Translations under genes and position numbers: made by a program
The notes under the pieces: model-generated
What the model was told of the DNA's origin: nothing
The model's database searches: none
The model's input: the letters and a program-made list of their open reading frames with translations, nothing else
Shown here: in pieces, positions 30,010-39,221 of the stretch
How the letters are laid out: every line of letters starts with the position of its first letter
How positions within the stretch are numbered: the stretch's first letter is position 1
Origin: an uncultured Pelagibacteraceae bacterium
GTDB lineage: Bacteria > Pseudomonadota > Alphaproteobacteria > Pelagibacterales > Pelagibacteraceae
Reading direction: 5' to 3'
Assembly: GCA_902589765.1 (NCBI GenBank)
Contig: CACIUF010000001.1
Coordinates: 62,001 to 126,000 of the forward strand
DNA length: 64,000 nt

Positions 30010-30774
30010 ATGGCAACAGACAAAAAAGGTATTCTAGCAAGAGCAAGAGCAGCAGCACGTGAAACCACTGCGGTTACTGATGAGGGCTTAAGAGCCTACA
30101 TGTTAAAAGTTTATAACTACATGGCGACTGGAATACTACTTACAGGAATTATAGCGTTGATAACATTTAAGATGTCAGTTGTTACTGATGCAAGTGGTTC
30201 TATTGTGGCTTTAACTGAAGTTGGAAATGCCGTTTATTTATCAGGACTTAAGTGGATAGTTATGTTAGCTCCTTTGGGTGTCGTATTTTATATGAGTTTT
30301 GGGATCAACAAAATGAGTGCATCAAAAGCTCAGACAACTTTTTGGATTTTTGCTGCTTTAATGGGTTTATCACTATCTTCAATTTTATTAGTTTACACAG
30401 GTTTAAGTGTAACAAGAGTATTTTTTATTTGTTCAGCTACTTTTGGTGCTATGAGCATTTATGGTTATACAACAAAGAGAGATTTAACTAAGTTTGGATC
30501 ATTTTTGATGATGGGACTAATAGGAATTATTATTGCATCATTAGTTAATATTTTTCTAAAATCTTCAATGATGTATTTCGTGATTTCAATTTTAGGAGTT
30601 TTAATTTTTGTAGGCCTTACTGCTTATGATACTCAAAAAATAAAAAACATGTACTCTGCTAGTGATACTGGCGAGTTAATGGGCAAAAAAGCTGTAATGG
30701 GTGCTCTGACTCTTTATTTAGATTTCATTAACCTATTTATTATGCTCTTAAGACTTTTCGGTCAAAGAAGATAA
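30010..30774 (+). CDS. Bax inhibitor-1/YccA family protein
   Basis: Seven-TM protein; GLTAYDTQKIKNMY...GALTLYLDFINLFIMLLRLFGQRR. Confidence 0.95.
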   Translation: MATDKKGILARARAAARETTAVTDEGLRAYMLKVYNYMATGILLTGIIALITFKMSVVTDASGSIVALTEVGNAVYLSGLKWIVMLAPLGVVFYMSFGINKMSASKAQTTFWIFAALMGLSLSSILLVYTGLSVTRVFFICSATFGAMSIYGYTTKRDLTKFGSFLMMGLIGIIIASLVNIFLKSSMMYFVISILGVLIFVGLTAYDTQKIKNMYSASDTGELMGKKAVMGALTLYLDFINLFIMLLRLFGQRR

Positions 30775-30781
30775 TTTTATT

Positions 30782-31123
30782 TTAAAGTTTTTTCCAATTA
30801 GTATTTTTTAACAACAAATTAAGTTCTGAGGAATTTTTTAGTATTTTACCATTGGTATCCGTAATTAAATATTTTAAATTTTTATTTTTTGGCTTAAAGT
30901 TTTTGCAAATTTTATAAATAGCATTTTCAGCTGCATTTTTAAAAACACTAAATCCTACCTGTTTGCTTGAAATATTAAGACCATAATCTTTCCAAGAACC
31001 CTCTGAAACCATTTTTGCATATAAATCTAATATTATTTTAAGCTCATTTTTTTCAAAAAAATGATTTTCATTAAATTTTTTTTTATCAAGATTATTAACA
31101 ACCAGTCTTAAATTATTCTTCAT
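30782..31123 (-). CDS. DUF2794 domain protein
   Basis: F...ELKIILDLYAKMVSEGSWKDYGLNISSKQVGFSVFKNAAENAIYKICK alphaproteobacterial DUF2794 pattern. Confidence 0.75.
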   Translation of the reverse strand: MKNNLRLVVNNLDKKKFNENHFFEKNELKIILDLYAKMVSEGSWKDYGLNISSKQVGFSVFKNAAENAIYKICKNFKPKNKNLKYLITDTNGKILKNSSELNLLLKNTNWKKL

Positions 31124-31667
31124 GAGTTTTATATTTATTTATTAAACCGATTTGAAAGGCTGTAAAAATGAAAGTTATTGGAAGTAAACCCCAAACTTTA
31201 AAGTTGACCCAAAATTCCTCAGATTGTGTTCTCCAAACTAATTCATTTAAAATAGCAAGTCCAAAGAAAAAGTATATCCATCTTTTACTTAACAATTCCC
31301 AACCTTCGTTTGTAAGTGGTATTGATTTTCCCATTAATTTTTTTAACACAGGTTCATTTGTAAAATACCTTCCAAATATTAAAGCCAGACCAAATAAAAT
31401 ATTAATGATTGTTGGCTTGATGTAAATAAAAACTGGGTTATCAAAATAAATTGTAAGGCCACCAAAAAAAGTAATTAATATTCCACTCAACAAAGGAACT
31501 TTGGGTATTTTTTTTTCTAAAAACCAAACAATCGCTAATGCTATAATTGTCGCAATTATAAATGGTGGAATGGCTACTCTTAAATCTTTTCCACTATCGT
31601 AATAGTAGTAAAAAAAAATTACTAAAGGTCCAAAATCAGTAAGAAACTTTAAAAAAGATTTATTCAC
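31113..31667 (-). CDS. yciB: Septation protein A / intracellular septation protein YciB
   Basis: FLTDFGPLVIFFYYY...KWIYFFFGLAILNELVWR-like segment (SKRWIYFFFGLAILNELVWRTQSEEFWVNFKVWGLLPITFIF). Confidence 0.92.
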   Translation of the reverse strand: MNKSFLKFLTDFGPLVIFFYYYYDSGKDLRVAIPPFIIATIIALAIVWFLEKKIPKVPLLSGILITFFGGLTIYFDNPVFIYIKPTIINILFGLALIFGRYFTNEPVLKKLMGKSIPLTNEGWELLSKRWIYFFFGLAILNELVWRTQSEEFWVNFKVWGLLPITFIFTAFQIGLINKYKTHEE

Positions 31668-31755
31668 TGGAAGAATATTAACATAAATAATATTTTCACA
31701 AAAACTATAAATTTTTCTTATTGATTTTTATTTTTAAATACCCATACTAATCTAA

Positions 31756-32076
31756 ATGGCAATTCAAAAAGCTAAATTTTCAATAGGCGATATTGTAAAA
31801 CACAAACACTTTGAGTTTAGAGGTGTGATTTATGATGTAGATTTTGAGTTCAATAATTCTGAGGAATGGTATCAATCTATCCCTAAGAATGTTAGACCAA
31901 GAAAAGATCAACCATTTTATCATCTGTTAGCTGAAAATGATGAAATAACTTATGAAGCCTACGTGTCAGAGCAAAATTTATTGACCGATGACTCTGATGA
32001 GCCAATCAAACATCCATTAATAGAGGAAATTTTCTCTGGTAAAAAAGGTTCAAGCTATTTTAAGCCGTCAAATTAA
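31756..32076 (+). CDS. hspQ: Heat shock protein HspQ
   Basis: AKFSIGDIVKHKHFEFRGVIYDVDFEFNNSEEWYQSIPKNVRPRKDQPFYHLLAEND. Confidence 0.93.
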   Translation: MAIQKAKFSIGDIVKHKHFEFRGVIYDVDFEFNNSEEWYQSIPKNVRPRKDQPFYHLLAENDEITYEAYVSEQNLLTDDSDEPIKHPLIEEIFSGKKGSSYFKPSN

Positions 32077-32143
32077 GTAAATTCACTTTTTAAACACATT
32101 TAGCTCAAATCTTTGTCACAGGGCATTGTTAAATTTAATTAAT

Positions 32144-32204
32144 TCTGATCAAGAGTGTTAAATTTTACCCTTCGTTATTATCTCCCTCTACATTCTTGAT
32201 CAGA
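32144..32204. promoter_or_regulatory. Long imperfect inverted repeat / stem-loop candidate
   Basis: TCTGATCAAGAGTGT (32144-32158) pairs with ACATTCTTGATCAGA (32190-32204): 15 bp with one G-U; 31-nt loop. Confidence 0.55.
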
Positions 32205-32255
32205 TAATTATTTCGTACTAAATAACCCTAATATTTATTTTAAAAATAAAATTTT

Positions 32256-32963
32256 ATGTTTCAATTACTAGAACCTAATAGAATTTTTTCTATAACTTCT
32301 AAAGCACCAAAATACGTTTTATTATTATTTATTTTGGTAGTCTCTATAGGTTTAACTGAGGCTCTAATTCTCTCACCAGAAGATTACAAACAAAGTCACT
32401 CTGTAAGAATAATGTATGTTCATGTTCCCGCGGCATGGATCTCACTAGGTATCTTTTCCACTATTACTATTCTTTCTATCGTTGGCTATATATTTAAAAT
32501 TAAAAATTTCTTTTTAATTTCAAAGAGTTTGGCTCCGTCAGGATTTGTTTTTAATGTAATTGCTCTTGTAACAGGTTCTATTTGGGGAAAGCCCACGTGG
32601 GGAACATGGTGGGCGTGGGATGCCAGAATTACATCTATGTTAATATTGGCATTATTTTATTTGATGTATTTAATTGCTTGGAGAATTTATGAAGATAAAG
32701 AACAAGTTTTTAAGGTAACCTCAATTATTACAATTTTAGGAATAATAAATGTTCCTATAATTAAATATTCTGTAGACTGGTGGAACACACTTCATCAGCC
32801 AGCATCAATTAATATATTATCAAAATCTACTATTCATTCTTCGATGCTCGTTCCTTTACTAATTATGACTGCGGCATTTGCCCTATTCTCATTGCTAATT
32901 TTTTTAATGAAATATAATACAGAACTGATAAAAATTAAAAATAAGGGTTTAGACAGATTATGA
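32256..32963 (+). CDS. ccmC: Heme exporter protein CcmC
   Basis: RIMYVHVPAAWIS, GSIWGKPTWGTWWAWDARITSMLIL, NTLHQPASI. Confidence 0.96.
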   Translation: MFQLLEPNRIFSITSKAPKYVLLLFILVVSIGLTEALILSPEDYKQSHSVRIMYVHVPAAWISLGIFSTITILSIVGYIFKIKNFFLISKSLAPSGFVFNVIALVTGSIWGKPTWGTWWAWDARITSMLILALFYLMYLIAWRIYEDKEQVFKVTSIITILGIINVPIIKYSVDWWNTLHQPASINILSKSTIHSSMLVPLLIMTAAFALFSLLIFLMKYNTELIKIKNKGLDRL

Positions 32964-33187
32964 TAAGTGAAATTTTTTACATGGACGGATACGGAATTTA
33001 TGTTTGGGGTTCATTTGCTTTTACTTTTTTAAGTTTTATTTCATTGTATCTGGTAATTAAAAATCAATATGAAAGAGAAAAAAATAAGTTTATTGTTAAA
33101 TTTGGAAACCTAAACTCTGAAAGAGCTGCCTCTGCTAGACTACAAAGAATTAATAGAGAGATTCTATCCAACACTTCAACTATTTAA
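32960..33187 (+). CDS. ccmD: Heme exporter protein CcmD
   Basis: Small TM protein MDGYGIYVWGSFAFTFLSF between ccmC and ccmE. Confidence 0.88.
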   Translation: MISEIFYMDGYGIYVWGSFAFTFLSFISLYLVIKNQYEREKNKFIVKFGNLNSERAASARLQRINREILSNTSTI

Positions 33188-33197
33188 CTTTTAAACC

Positions 33198-33617
33198 ATG
33201 TATGGTCGTAAAGTTAAACTAAGATTTTTTTTTATATTCTTAATCGCTGTTACATTAAGTTTAACGATATTCTTTATTCTAAAATCATTAGAGGAAAATG
33301 TTGTATATTTTAAATCTCCATCTGAAATAAAAACTTTATCTGAAATGCAGCAGAAAAAGATTAGAATTGGAGGAATGGTAAAAACTGACTCAATTTCTAT
33401 TGTAAATAAAGAATTAAGTTTTGTTATTACAGACTTTAAAAGTGAAATTAATGTTGTTTACTCAGGATTAATACCCAATCTTTTTGAAGAAGGTAAAGGT
33501 GTTGTTGCAGAGGGATTTTTAAAAGATGAGAATTTTTTCTCAGCAACGAAAATCTTAGCTAAACATGATGAAAATTATATGCCTCCAGAAGTAAAGGCTG
33601 CTTTAGAGGAGAAATAA
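33198..33617 (+). CDS. ccmE: Cytochrome c maturation protein CcmE
   Basis: [12 protein letters not shown]...[32 protein letters not shown]...[14 protein letters not shown]. Confidence 0.96.
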   Translation: MYGRKVKLRFFFIFLIAVTLSLTIFFILKSLEENVVYFKSPSEIKTLSEMQQKKIRIGGMVKTDSISIVNKELSFVITDFKSEINVVYSGLIPNLFEEGKGVVAEGFLKDENFFSATKILAKHDENYMPPEVKAALEEK

Positions 33618-33618
33618 A

Positions 33619-35496
33619 TTGTCGAGTTTAATTGGATATTATTCTTTAATCTTTGGTGTCGGTGTTTCAATTTTAGTTATATTTTTTTCAATTAAAAATT
33701 TTAATGATACTCAGAAGTTAGATACTAAAGTAATATCCTTAGTATTCTTACAACTTTTATTTGTAATAATAAGCTTCTCAGGCTTAATTTTATCTTTTGT
33801 TAACTCAGATTTTAGTAATGAGACAGTTTTTAATCATTCCCACACAACTAAGCCGCTGTTTTATAAAATCTCTGGGACCTGGGGCAATCATGAGGGTAGT
33901 CTATTATTATGGTTGTTAGTTTTAACATTATTTATATTTGTCTTTTTACTGAGGTCAAAAAATCAACCAAAACAATATAAAATTTTAACTTTATTATTCC
34001 AGCAGATAATAATAGTTGGTTTTTTTATTTTTCTAATACAAACCTCCAATCCTTTTAATCATGTTTTTCCAGTTCCAAAAGAGGGATTAGGTTTAAATCC
34101 TATATTGCAAGATCCTGCATTAGCAATTCACCCACCGATTTTATATTTAGGCTATGTTGGAACTTCCATAATTTTTTCCTCAGCACTAGCAGCAGTTTGC
34201 TCCAATAATATTACAAAAATATGGGCATCACATATCAAAAAATGGGTTTTAGTTTCTTGGATTTTTTTAACTTTAGGAATTTTACTTGGATCCATTTGGG
34301 CTTACTACGAGTTAGGATGGGGAGGTTTTTGGTTTTGGGATCCAGTTGAAAATGTATCTTTAATGCCATGGTTTGCATTAACAACACTATTACATTGTGT
34401 ATTAGTTTTAGAAAAAAAGCTTATTCTTACCTCGTGGGTTGTTGTGTTATCAATTGCAACTTTTACCCTAAGTATGTGTGGTACTTTTTTGGTTCGATCA
34501 GGTATTTTAAATTCTGTCCATACATTTGCTAATGATCCAGAGAGAGGTTTGTATATTCTAATATTTTTATTTATTTTGATATTCTTATCTTTTTTTATAT
34601 TTTTAATTTTTCATAAAAGTGAAAACAACAACTCCAAAACTTTCTACTTATTAAGTAAGGAAACATCAATTCTAGTTAATAATTGGTTTATGATGTATTT
34701 TTTATCTGTTGTTTTAATTGGAACAATTTATCCAATATTTTTAGAGGTTATTTCATCTCAAAAAATATCTGTAGGTCCACCATTTTTTAACAAATTGATC
34801 CTACCATTTTTAATCCCATTTATGTTAGCGATGGCAATAGGACCTAAATTAAAGTGGATTAAATCAGATATTGAAGACAAAATTTATTTAATTTCATTTT
34901 TTGTAATTTCTTTAATTTTATCAGTATTGATAATTAGAAATTTAGATATTAATTTTCTTTACAATACTATTCTAATTACAGCAGCTTTTTATTTATTTTT
35001 TATAACTCTTAGAGATTTTTTTCACAGAAAATATAGAAACCTGTCGCAAATTACTGCTCATTTTAGTTTTAGCATTTTGATACTTAGTATTTTATTTAAT
35101 AATATTTTTTCATCTGAAGTTATTACAAATTTAAAAATTAATGAAACTTACCAAGCTCAAAATTTGAAGATTAATTTTGAGAGCATTGAGCAAGAAAATA
35201 AACAAAATTTTAAAGCAATTAAAGGTAAGTTTATTGTAGAGGATCAAAGTGGATTAATTGAGGTTATGCAACCTGAACTAAGAATATATAATCAACCAAA
35301 TATTGTTACAAGTGAAGCAGACATCAAAACTAATATATTCACTGATAAATTTATGACAATGAATTACGTCCAAAATCAAGATTATTTTAATATTCGTTAT
35401 CAAGTAAAGCCATTCATGATTTGGATTTGGATTTCCACAATTCTATTGTGTCTTAGTGGCTGTTTATCTTTAATTAGAAAAAAATATGAAAACTAA
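33619..35496 (+). CDS. ccmF: Heme lyase CcmF
   Basis: GTWGNHEGSLLLWLL, NPILQDPALAIHPPILYLGYVG, WAYYELGWGGFWFWDPVENVSLMPW. Confidence 0.97.
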   Translation: MSSLIGYYSLIFGVGVSILVIFFSIKNFNDTQKLDTKVISLVFLQLLFVIISFSGLILSFVNSDFSNETVFNHSHTTKPLFYKISGTWGNHEGSLLLWLLVLTLFIFVFLLRSKNQPKQYKILTLLFQQIIIVGFFIFLIQTSNPFNHVFPVPKEGLGLNPILQDPALAIHPPILYLGYVGTSIIFSSALAAVCSNNITKIWASHIKKWVLVSWIFLTLGILLGSIWAYYELGWGGFWFWDPVENVSLMPWFALTTLLHCVLVLEKKLILTSWVVVLSIATFTLSMCGTFLVRSGILNSVHTFANDPERGLYILIFLFILIFLSFFIFLIFHKSENNNSKTFYLLSKETSILVNNWFMMYFLSVVLIGTIYPIFLEVISSQKISVGPPFFNKLILPFLIPFMLAMAIGPKLKWIKSDIEDKIYLISFFVISLILSVLIIRNLDINFLYNTILITAAFYLFFITLRDFFHRKYRNLSQITAHFSFSILILSILFNNIFSSEVITNLKINETYQAQNLKINFESIEQENKQNFKAIKGKFIVEDQSGLIEVMQPELRIYNQPNIVTSEADIKTNIFTDKFMTMNYVQNQDYFNIRYQVKPFMIWIWISTILLCLSGCLSLIRKKYEN

Positions 35497-36004
35497 AATT
35501 TTTCCAATATTTTTAATTTTTATATTCTCAATAATTTTCTTTGTTTTTTACAAAGGTTTACAAAATACAAATGTTTATACACCTACAATAAAATCAGAAA
35601 TTAAAATTCCAAATTTTGACGCAAAAGAGTTTTTTTCAAAAGACAAAATAAATTCAGATCAGATATTTATAGGAAGTGATTATTATTTATTAAACATTTG
35701 GGCTTCGTGGTGTGTTCCTTGCAAAGAGGAACATAAGTATTTAATGGATTTAAGTAAAAAAGAGAATATCAAAATTATTGGTCAAAACTATAAAGATAAT
35801 TTTGAGAATGCAAAAAATTTTTTGATAAATTTAGATAATCCATACGACTTAATTTTTTTAGATAATGATGGTACAATAGCAATTGAATGGGGTGCATATG
35901 GGGTACCTGAAACCTTTTTAATTCAAAACAATAAAATAATAAAAAAAATAATTGGTCCATTGAATGAAAAATTACTTTTTGAGATAAAAGAATTGACGCA
36001 ATGA
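35486..36004 (+). CDS. ccmG: Thiol:disulfide interchange protein CcmG/DsbE
   Basis: NIWASWCVPCKEEHKYL, WGAYGVPETFLI. Confidence 0.94.
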   Translation: MKTKIFPIFLIFIFSIIFFVFYKGLQNTNVYTPTIKSEIKIPNFDAKEFFSKDKINSDQIFIGSDYYLLNIWASWCVPCKEEHKYLMDLSKKENIKIIGQNYKDNFENAKNFLINLDNPYDLIFLDNDGTIAIEWGAYGVPETFLIQNNKIIKKIIGPLNEKLLFEIKELTQ

Positions 36005-36372
36005 ATATTTTAAAATTTTTAGTTTCTGTGATTTTTTTGATTTATTGTTTTTCTTCTGATTTAAAAGCTAAAAACTTAGAAATTGAAATAACAAAAAATT
36101 TAAGATGTTTAATTTGTCAAGGACAATCAGTGTACGATTCAGATTCTGAATTTGCTAATAGTTTAAAAATTTTAGTAGAAAAAAAATTAAATGAAGGCTT
36201 GGACGAAAAACAAATTTATGCTTATCTTAAAAATAAATATGGAGATTGGATTCTGTATGATCCAGGATTCAGTAAAAATACCTATTTTCTTTGGTTATTA
36301 CCTATATTGATGTTTATATTTGGTGGTGCAATAATACTCAGGAAAGTTATATTAAAAAAAAAAAAATTATGA
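36001..36372 (+). CDS. ccmH: Cytochrome c maturation protein CcmH
   Basis: LRCLICQGQSVYDSDSEFANSLK...LKNKYGDWILYDPGF. Confidence 0.95.
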   Translation: MNILKFLVSVIFLIYCFSSDLKAKNLEIEITKNLRCLICQGQSVYDSDSEFANSLKILVEKKLNEGLDEKQIYAYLKNKYGDWILYDPGFSKNTYFLWLLPILMFIFGGAIILRKVILKKKKL

Positions 36373-36884
36373 ATTATCTAAGAATTTGTTATTTAGTATT
36401 ATTGCCTTTTTTAATTTCTTCATCAATCTTTGCTGAAGAAACTAAAGTTAGTAATGATAATACAAAGTTTAATATTTATTCAGGCATGTTTGACTTTAGT
36501 GATAATGGAAAGAGGTCAACTCTAATCGGATTTCAACATCAAAATACAGATCTAAATAGAGATACTTTTCTCGGTAATCTTTCTCCTATAACAGGATTTA
36601 TGTTTACTGCTGATAGCGCAGCTTATCTGTATACTGGTGTGCAGGCTCAATATTCCTTAGGAGCATTAAATATTATACCAAGTTTTACCCCAGGACTTTA
36701 TAGTCAGGGAGATGGTAAAGATCTTGGACATTTGTTAGAATTTAAAAGCGAAGTTCAGATTTCTTTAGATTTATTCCAAAATACACAACTAGGCTTATCA
36801 TATAATCATTTGTCCAATGCAAGTTTGGGAGATAAAAATCCTGGGGCAAATAGTTATATGTTTAATTTTCTCAAAACCTTTTAA
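36369..36884 (+). CDS. Lipid A 3-O-deacylase (PagL)-like outer membrane protein
   Basis: LLEFKSEVQISLDLFQNTQLGLSYNHLSNASLGDKNPGANSYMFNF PagL-like motif; ATG at 36369 overlaps ccmH stop (ATGA). Confidence 0.8.
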   Translation: MNYLRICYLVLLPFLISSSIFAEETKVSNDNTKFNIYSGMFDFSDNGKRSTLIGFQHQNTDLNRDTFLGNLSPITGFMFTADSAAYLYTGVQAQYSLGALNIIPSFTPGLYSQGDGKDLGHLLEFKSEVQISLDLFQNTQLGLSYNHLSNASLGDKNPGANSYMFNFLKTF

Positions 36885-36895
36885 ACAAACATTAT

Positions 36896-38053
36896 ATGAT
36901 AATGAGATTGAAAGATTGTCACAATTTTGGTGATTTTAGAAAACTTGCTAAGCTCAAACTTCCATCACCTATTTTTCATTATATTGATGGTGCAGCTGAC
37001 GATGAAATTACATATGCTAGGAATACTAGTGCCTTTGACGATGTAGATTTAGTTCCAAATGTTTTAAGAGGCGTTGAGAATGTAGACTTATCCACAACAA
37101 TTTTTGGTAAAAAGTTAGATTTACCATTTTATCTTTCACCAACAGCATTACAAAGACTTTTTCATTATGATGGTGAAAGAGCAGTTGGAAAAGCAGCTAA
37201 AAAATTTAATACAATGTTTGGTGTTTCTGCATTAGCGACTGTTAGCGTTGAGGAAATATCCTCGTTGATTGATACACCTAAAATGTTTCAGTTTTATTTT
37301 CACAAAGATAGAGGTTTAAATGATTCTTGTTTAGAGCGAGCTAAGGCTGCTAAATTTGATGTAATGGCTCTTACAGTCGATACCATTACAGGAGGAAATC
37401 GTGAAAGAGATTTAAGAACTGGTTTTACTTCTCCACCAAAATTGACTCTTTCAAGCTTATTTAGTTTTGCGACTAAACCAATGTGGGGAATAAATTATTT
37501 AACAAAAGGTAAATTTGAATTACCTCACCTCCAAGATTTTGTAAAAGAGGGTACAAGCACAAATTCTTCTATAGGAAATTATTTTTCAACAATGTTAGAT
37601 CAATCCATGAATTGGAAAGATGCTGAAAAACTTTGTTCTCAATGGGGAGGTCATTTTGCACTTAAAGGAATAATGAGTGTAGAAGATGCTAAAAAAGCAG
37701 TGGATATAGGATGTACTGGTATAATGGTTTCAAATCATGGCGGCAGACAACTTGATGGATCGAGATCACCATTTGATCAGCTCGCAGAAATTGTTGATGC
37801 AGTTGGAGATAAACTTGATGTTATATGTGAAGGAGGAATTCATAGAGGAACACATATGCTTAAAGCATTATCTCTAGGTGCAAAAGCATGTTCTGGTGGA
37901 AGACTTTATCTTTATGCGCTTGCAGCAGCGGGCCAACCAGGCGTCGAAAGAGCTCTAGAGTTGTATAAATCTGAGTTAGTTAGAGATATGAAGCTCATGG
38001 GATGTACAAAAATTTCAGATCTTAATAGAAATAATCTTAGATTTAGAAAATAG
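36896..38053 (+). CDS. FMN-dependent alpha-hydroxy-acid oxidase/dehydrogenase (LldD-like), copy 1
   Basis: FHYIDGAADDEITYARN, LTVDTITGGNRERDLRTGF, LKGIMSVEDAKKAVDIGCTGIMVSNHGGRQLDGSRSPFDQL. Confidence 0.94.
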   Translation: MIMRLKDCHNFGDFRKLAKLKLPSPIFHYIDGAADDEITYARNTSAFDDVDLVPNVLRGVENVDLSTTIFGKKLDLPFYLSPTALQRLFHYDGERAVGKAAKKFNTMFGVSALATVSVEEISSLIDTPKMFQFYFHKDRGLNDSCLERAKAAKFDVMALTVDTITGGNRERDLRTGFTSPPKLTLSSLFSFATKPMWGINYLTKGKFELPHLQDFVKEGTSTNSSIGNYFSTMLDQSMNWKDAEKLCSQWGGHFALKGIMSVEDAKKAVDIGCTGIMVSNHGGRQLDGSRSPFDQLAEIVDAVGDKLDVICEGGIHRGTHMLKALSLGAKACSGGRLYLYALAAAGQPGVERALELYKSELVRDMKLMGCTKISDLNRNNLRFRK

Positions 38054-39216
38054 TGAGTTTACAAAATTGTTATAATTTTGACGATTTTAGAAAACTTGCG
38101 AAAAAAAAATTACCTTCACCAATATTTCATTATATTGATGGTGGTGCAGATGATGAAATAACACTCAAACGAAATACAAAATCTTTTGATGATTGCGATT
38201 TAGTTCCTAATATTTTAGCAAGTGTAGGAAAACCAGATCTCTCAACAACTATTTTTGGAAAAAAAATCGATATGCCACTCTTTTTATCGCCATGTGCCAT
38301 GCAAAGACTTTATCATCATGACGGTGACAAAGCATCTGCTAGAGCAGCTGATAAGTTTGGAACATTTTATAGTATGTCTACGATGGCAAATAATACTATA
38401 GAAGAAATTTCAAATATTTCAGGTGGACCAAAGTTATTTCAACTCTATGTTCATAAAGATCAATCAATCACTGATGATTTAATTGATCGTTGTAGAAGAT
38501 CAGGATTTGATGGAATGTGTTTAACAGTAGATACTTTAGTAGCAGGTAATAGAGAAAGAGATCATAGAACAGGTTTTACAACCCCACCAAAGTTAACTTT
38601 ACAAAGTTTAATGAGTTTTGCTCTTCATCCAAGTTGGGTATTTAATTATCTTACTCACGGGAAATTTAAATTAGCAAATGTGGCTACAAAAACAGAGAAG
38701 GGCACCAATATTGCAAAATCAGTTATAGAATACATTAATGAACAATACGATCCAGCAATGAACTGGAAGGATGCTGAATATTGTGTGAAGAAATGGAATG
38801 GACCTTTTGCACTTAAAGGAGTTATGTCCGTTGAAGATGCAAAAAGAGCAATAGATATTGGTTGTACGGCAATCATGATTTCAAATCATGGTGGAAGACA
38901 ACTTGATGGATCAAGATCGCCATTCGATCAAGTCAAAGCAATCTCAGATGCAGTTGGAGATAAATTGGAAATCATATTAGACGGGGGAGTTAGAAGAGGA
39001 ACTCATGTATTAAAAGCAATCGCTGCAGGTGCAAAAGCCTGTAGTTTTGGTAAAATGTTTTTGTTCTCTTTAGCCGCAGGGGGACAACAAGGTGTTGAGC
39101 ATTTACTTAAAAATATGCACGAGGAAATCAATAGAAATATGGTTTTAATGGGATGTAAGAACCTAAAAGAGTTGAATAGTTCAAAATTAATTTATAGAAC
39201 TTCTAATAAAATATAA
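38053..39216 (+). CDS. FMN-dependent alpha-hydroxy-acid oxidase/dehydrogenase (LldD-like), copy 2
   Basis: Strongly similar along its length to the adjacent upstream ORF (FHYIDGGADDEITLKRN...MISNHGGRQLDGSRSPFDQV). Confidence 0.94.
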   Translation: MSLQNCYNFDDFRKLAKKKLPSPIFHYIDGGADDEITLKRNTKSFDDCDLVPNILASVGKPDLSTTIFGKKIDMPLFLSPCAMQRLYHHDGDKASARAADKFGTFYSMSTMANNTIEEISNISGGPKLFQLYVHKDQSITDDLIDRCRRSGFDGMCLTVDTLVAGNRERDHRTGFTTPPKLTLQSLMSFALHPSWVFNYLTHGKFKLANVATKTEKGTNIAKSVIEYINEQYDPAMNWKDAEYCVKKWNGPFALKGVMSVEDAKRAIDIGCTAIMISNHGGRQLDGSRSPFDQVKAISDAVGDKLEIILDGGVRRGTHVLKAIAAGAKACSFGKMFLFSLAAGGQQGVEHLLKNMHEEINRNMVLMGCKNLKELNSSKLIYRTSNKI

Positions 39217-39221
39217 AAGTT

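Noticed and set aside
36347-36366. Programmed frameshift at the A-run at the end of ccmH
   Set aside because: Run lies four codons before the stop and the downstream ORF has its own ATG and signal peptide, so frameshift fusion is unnecessary
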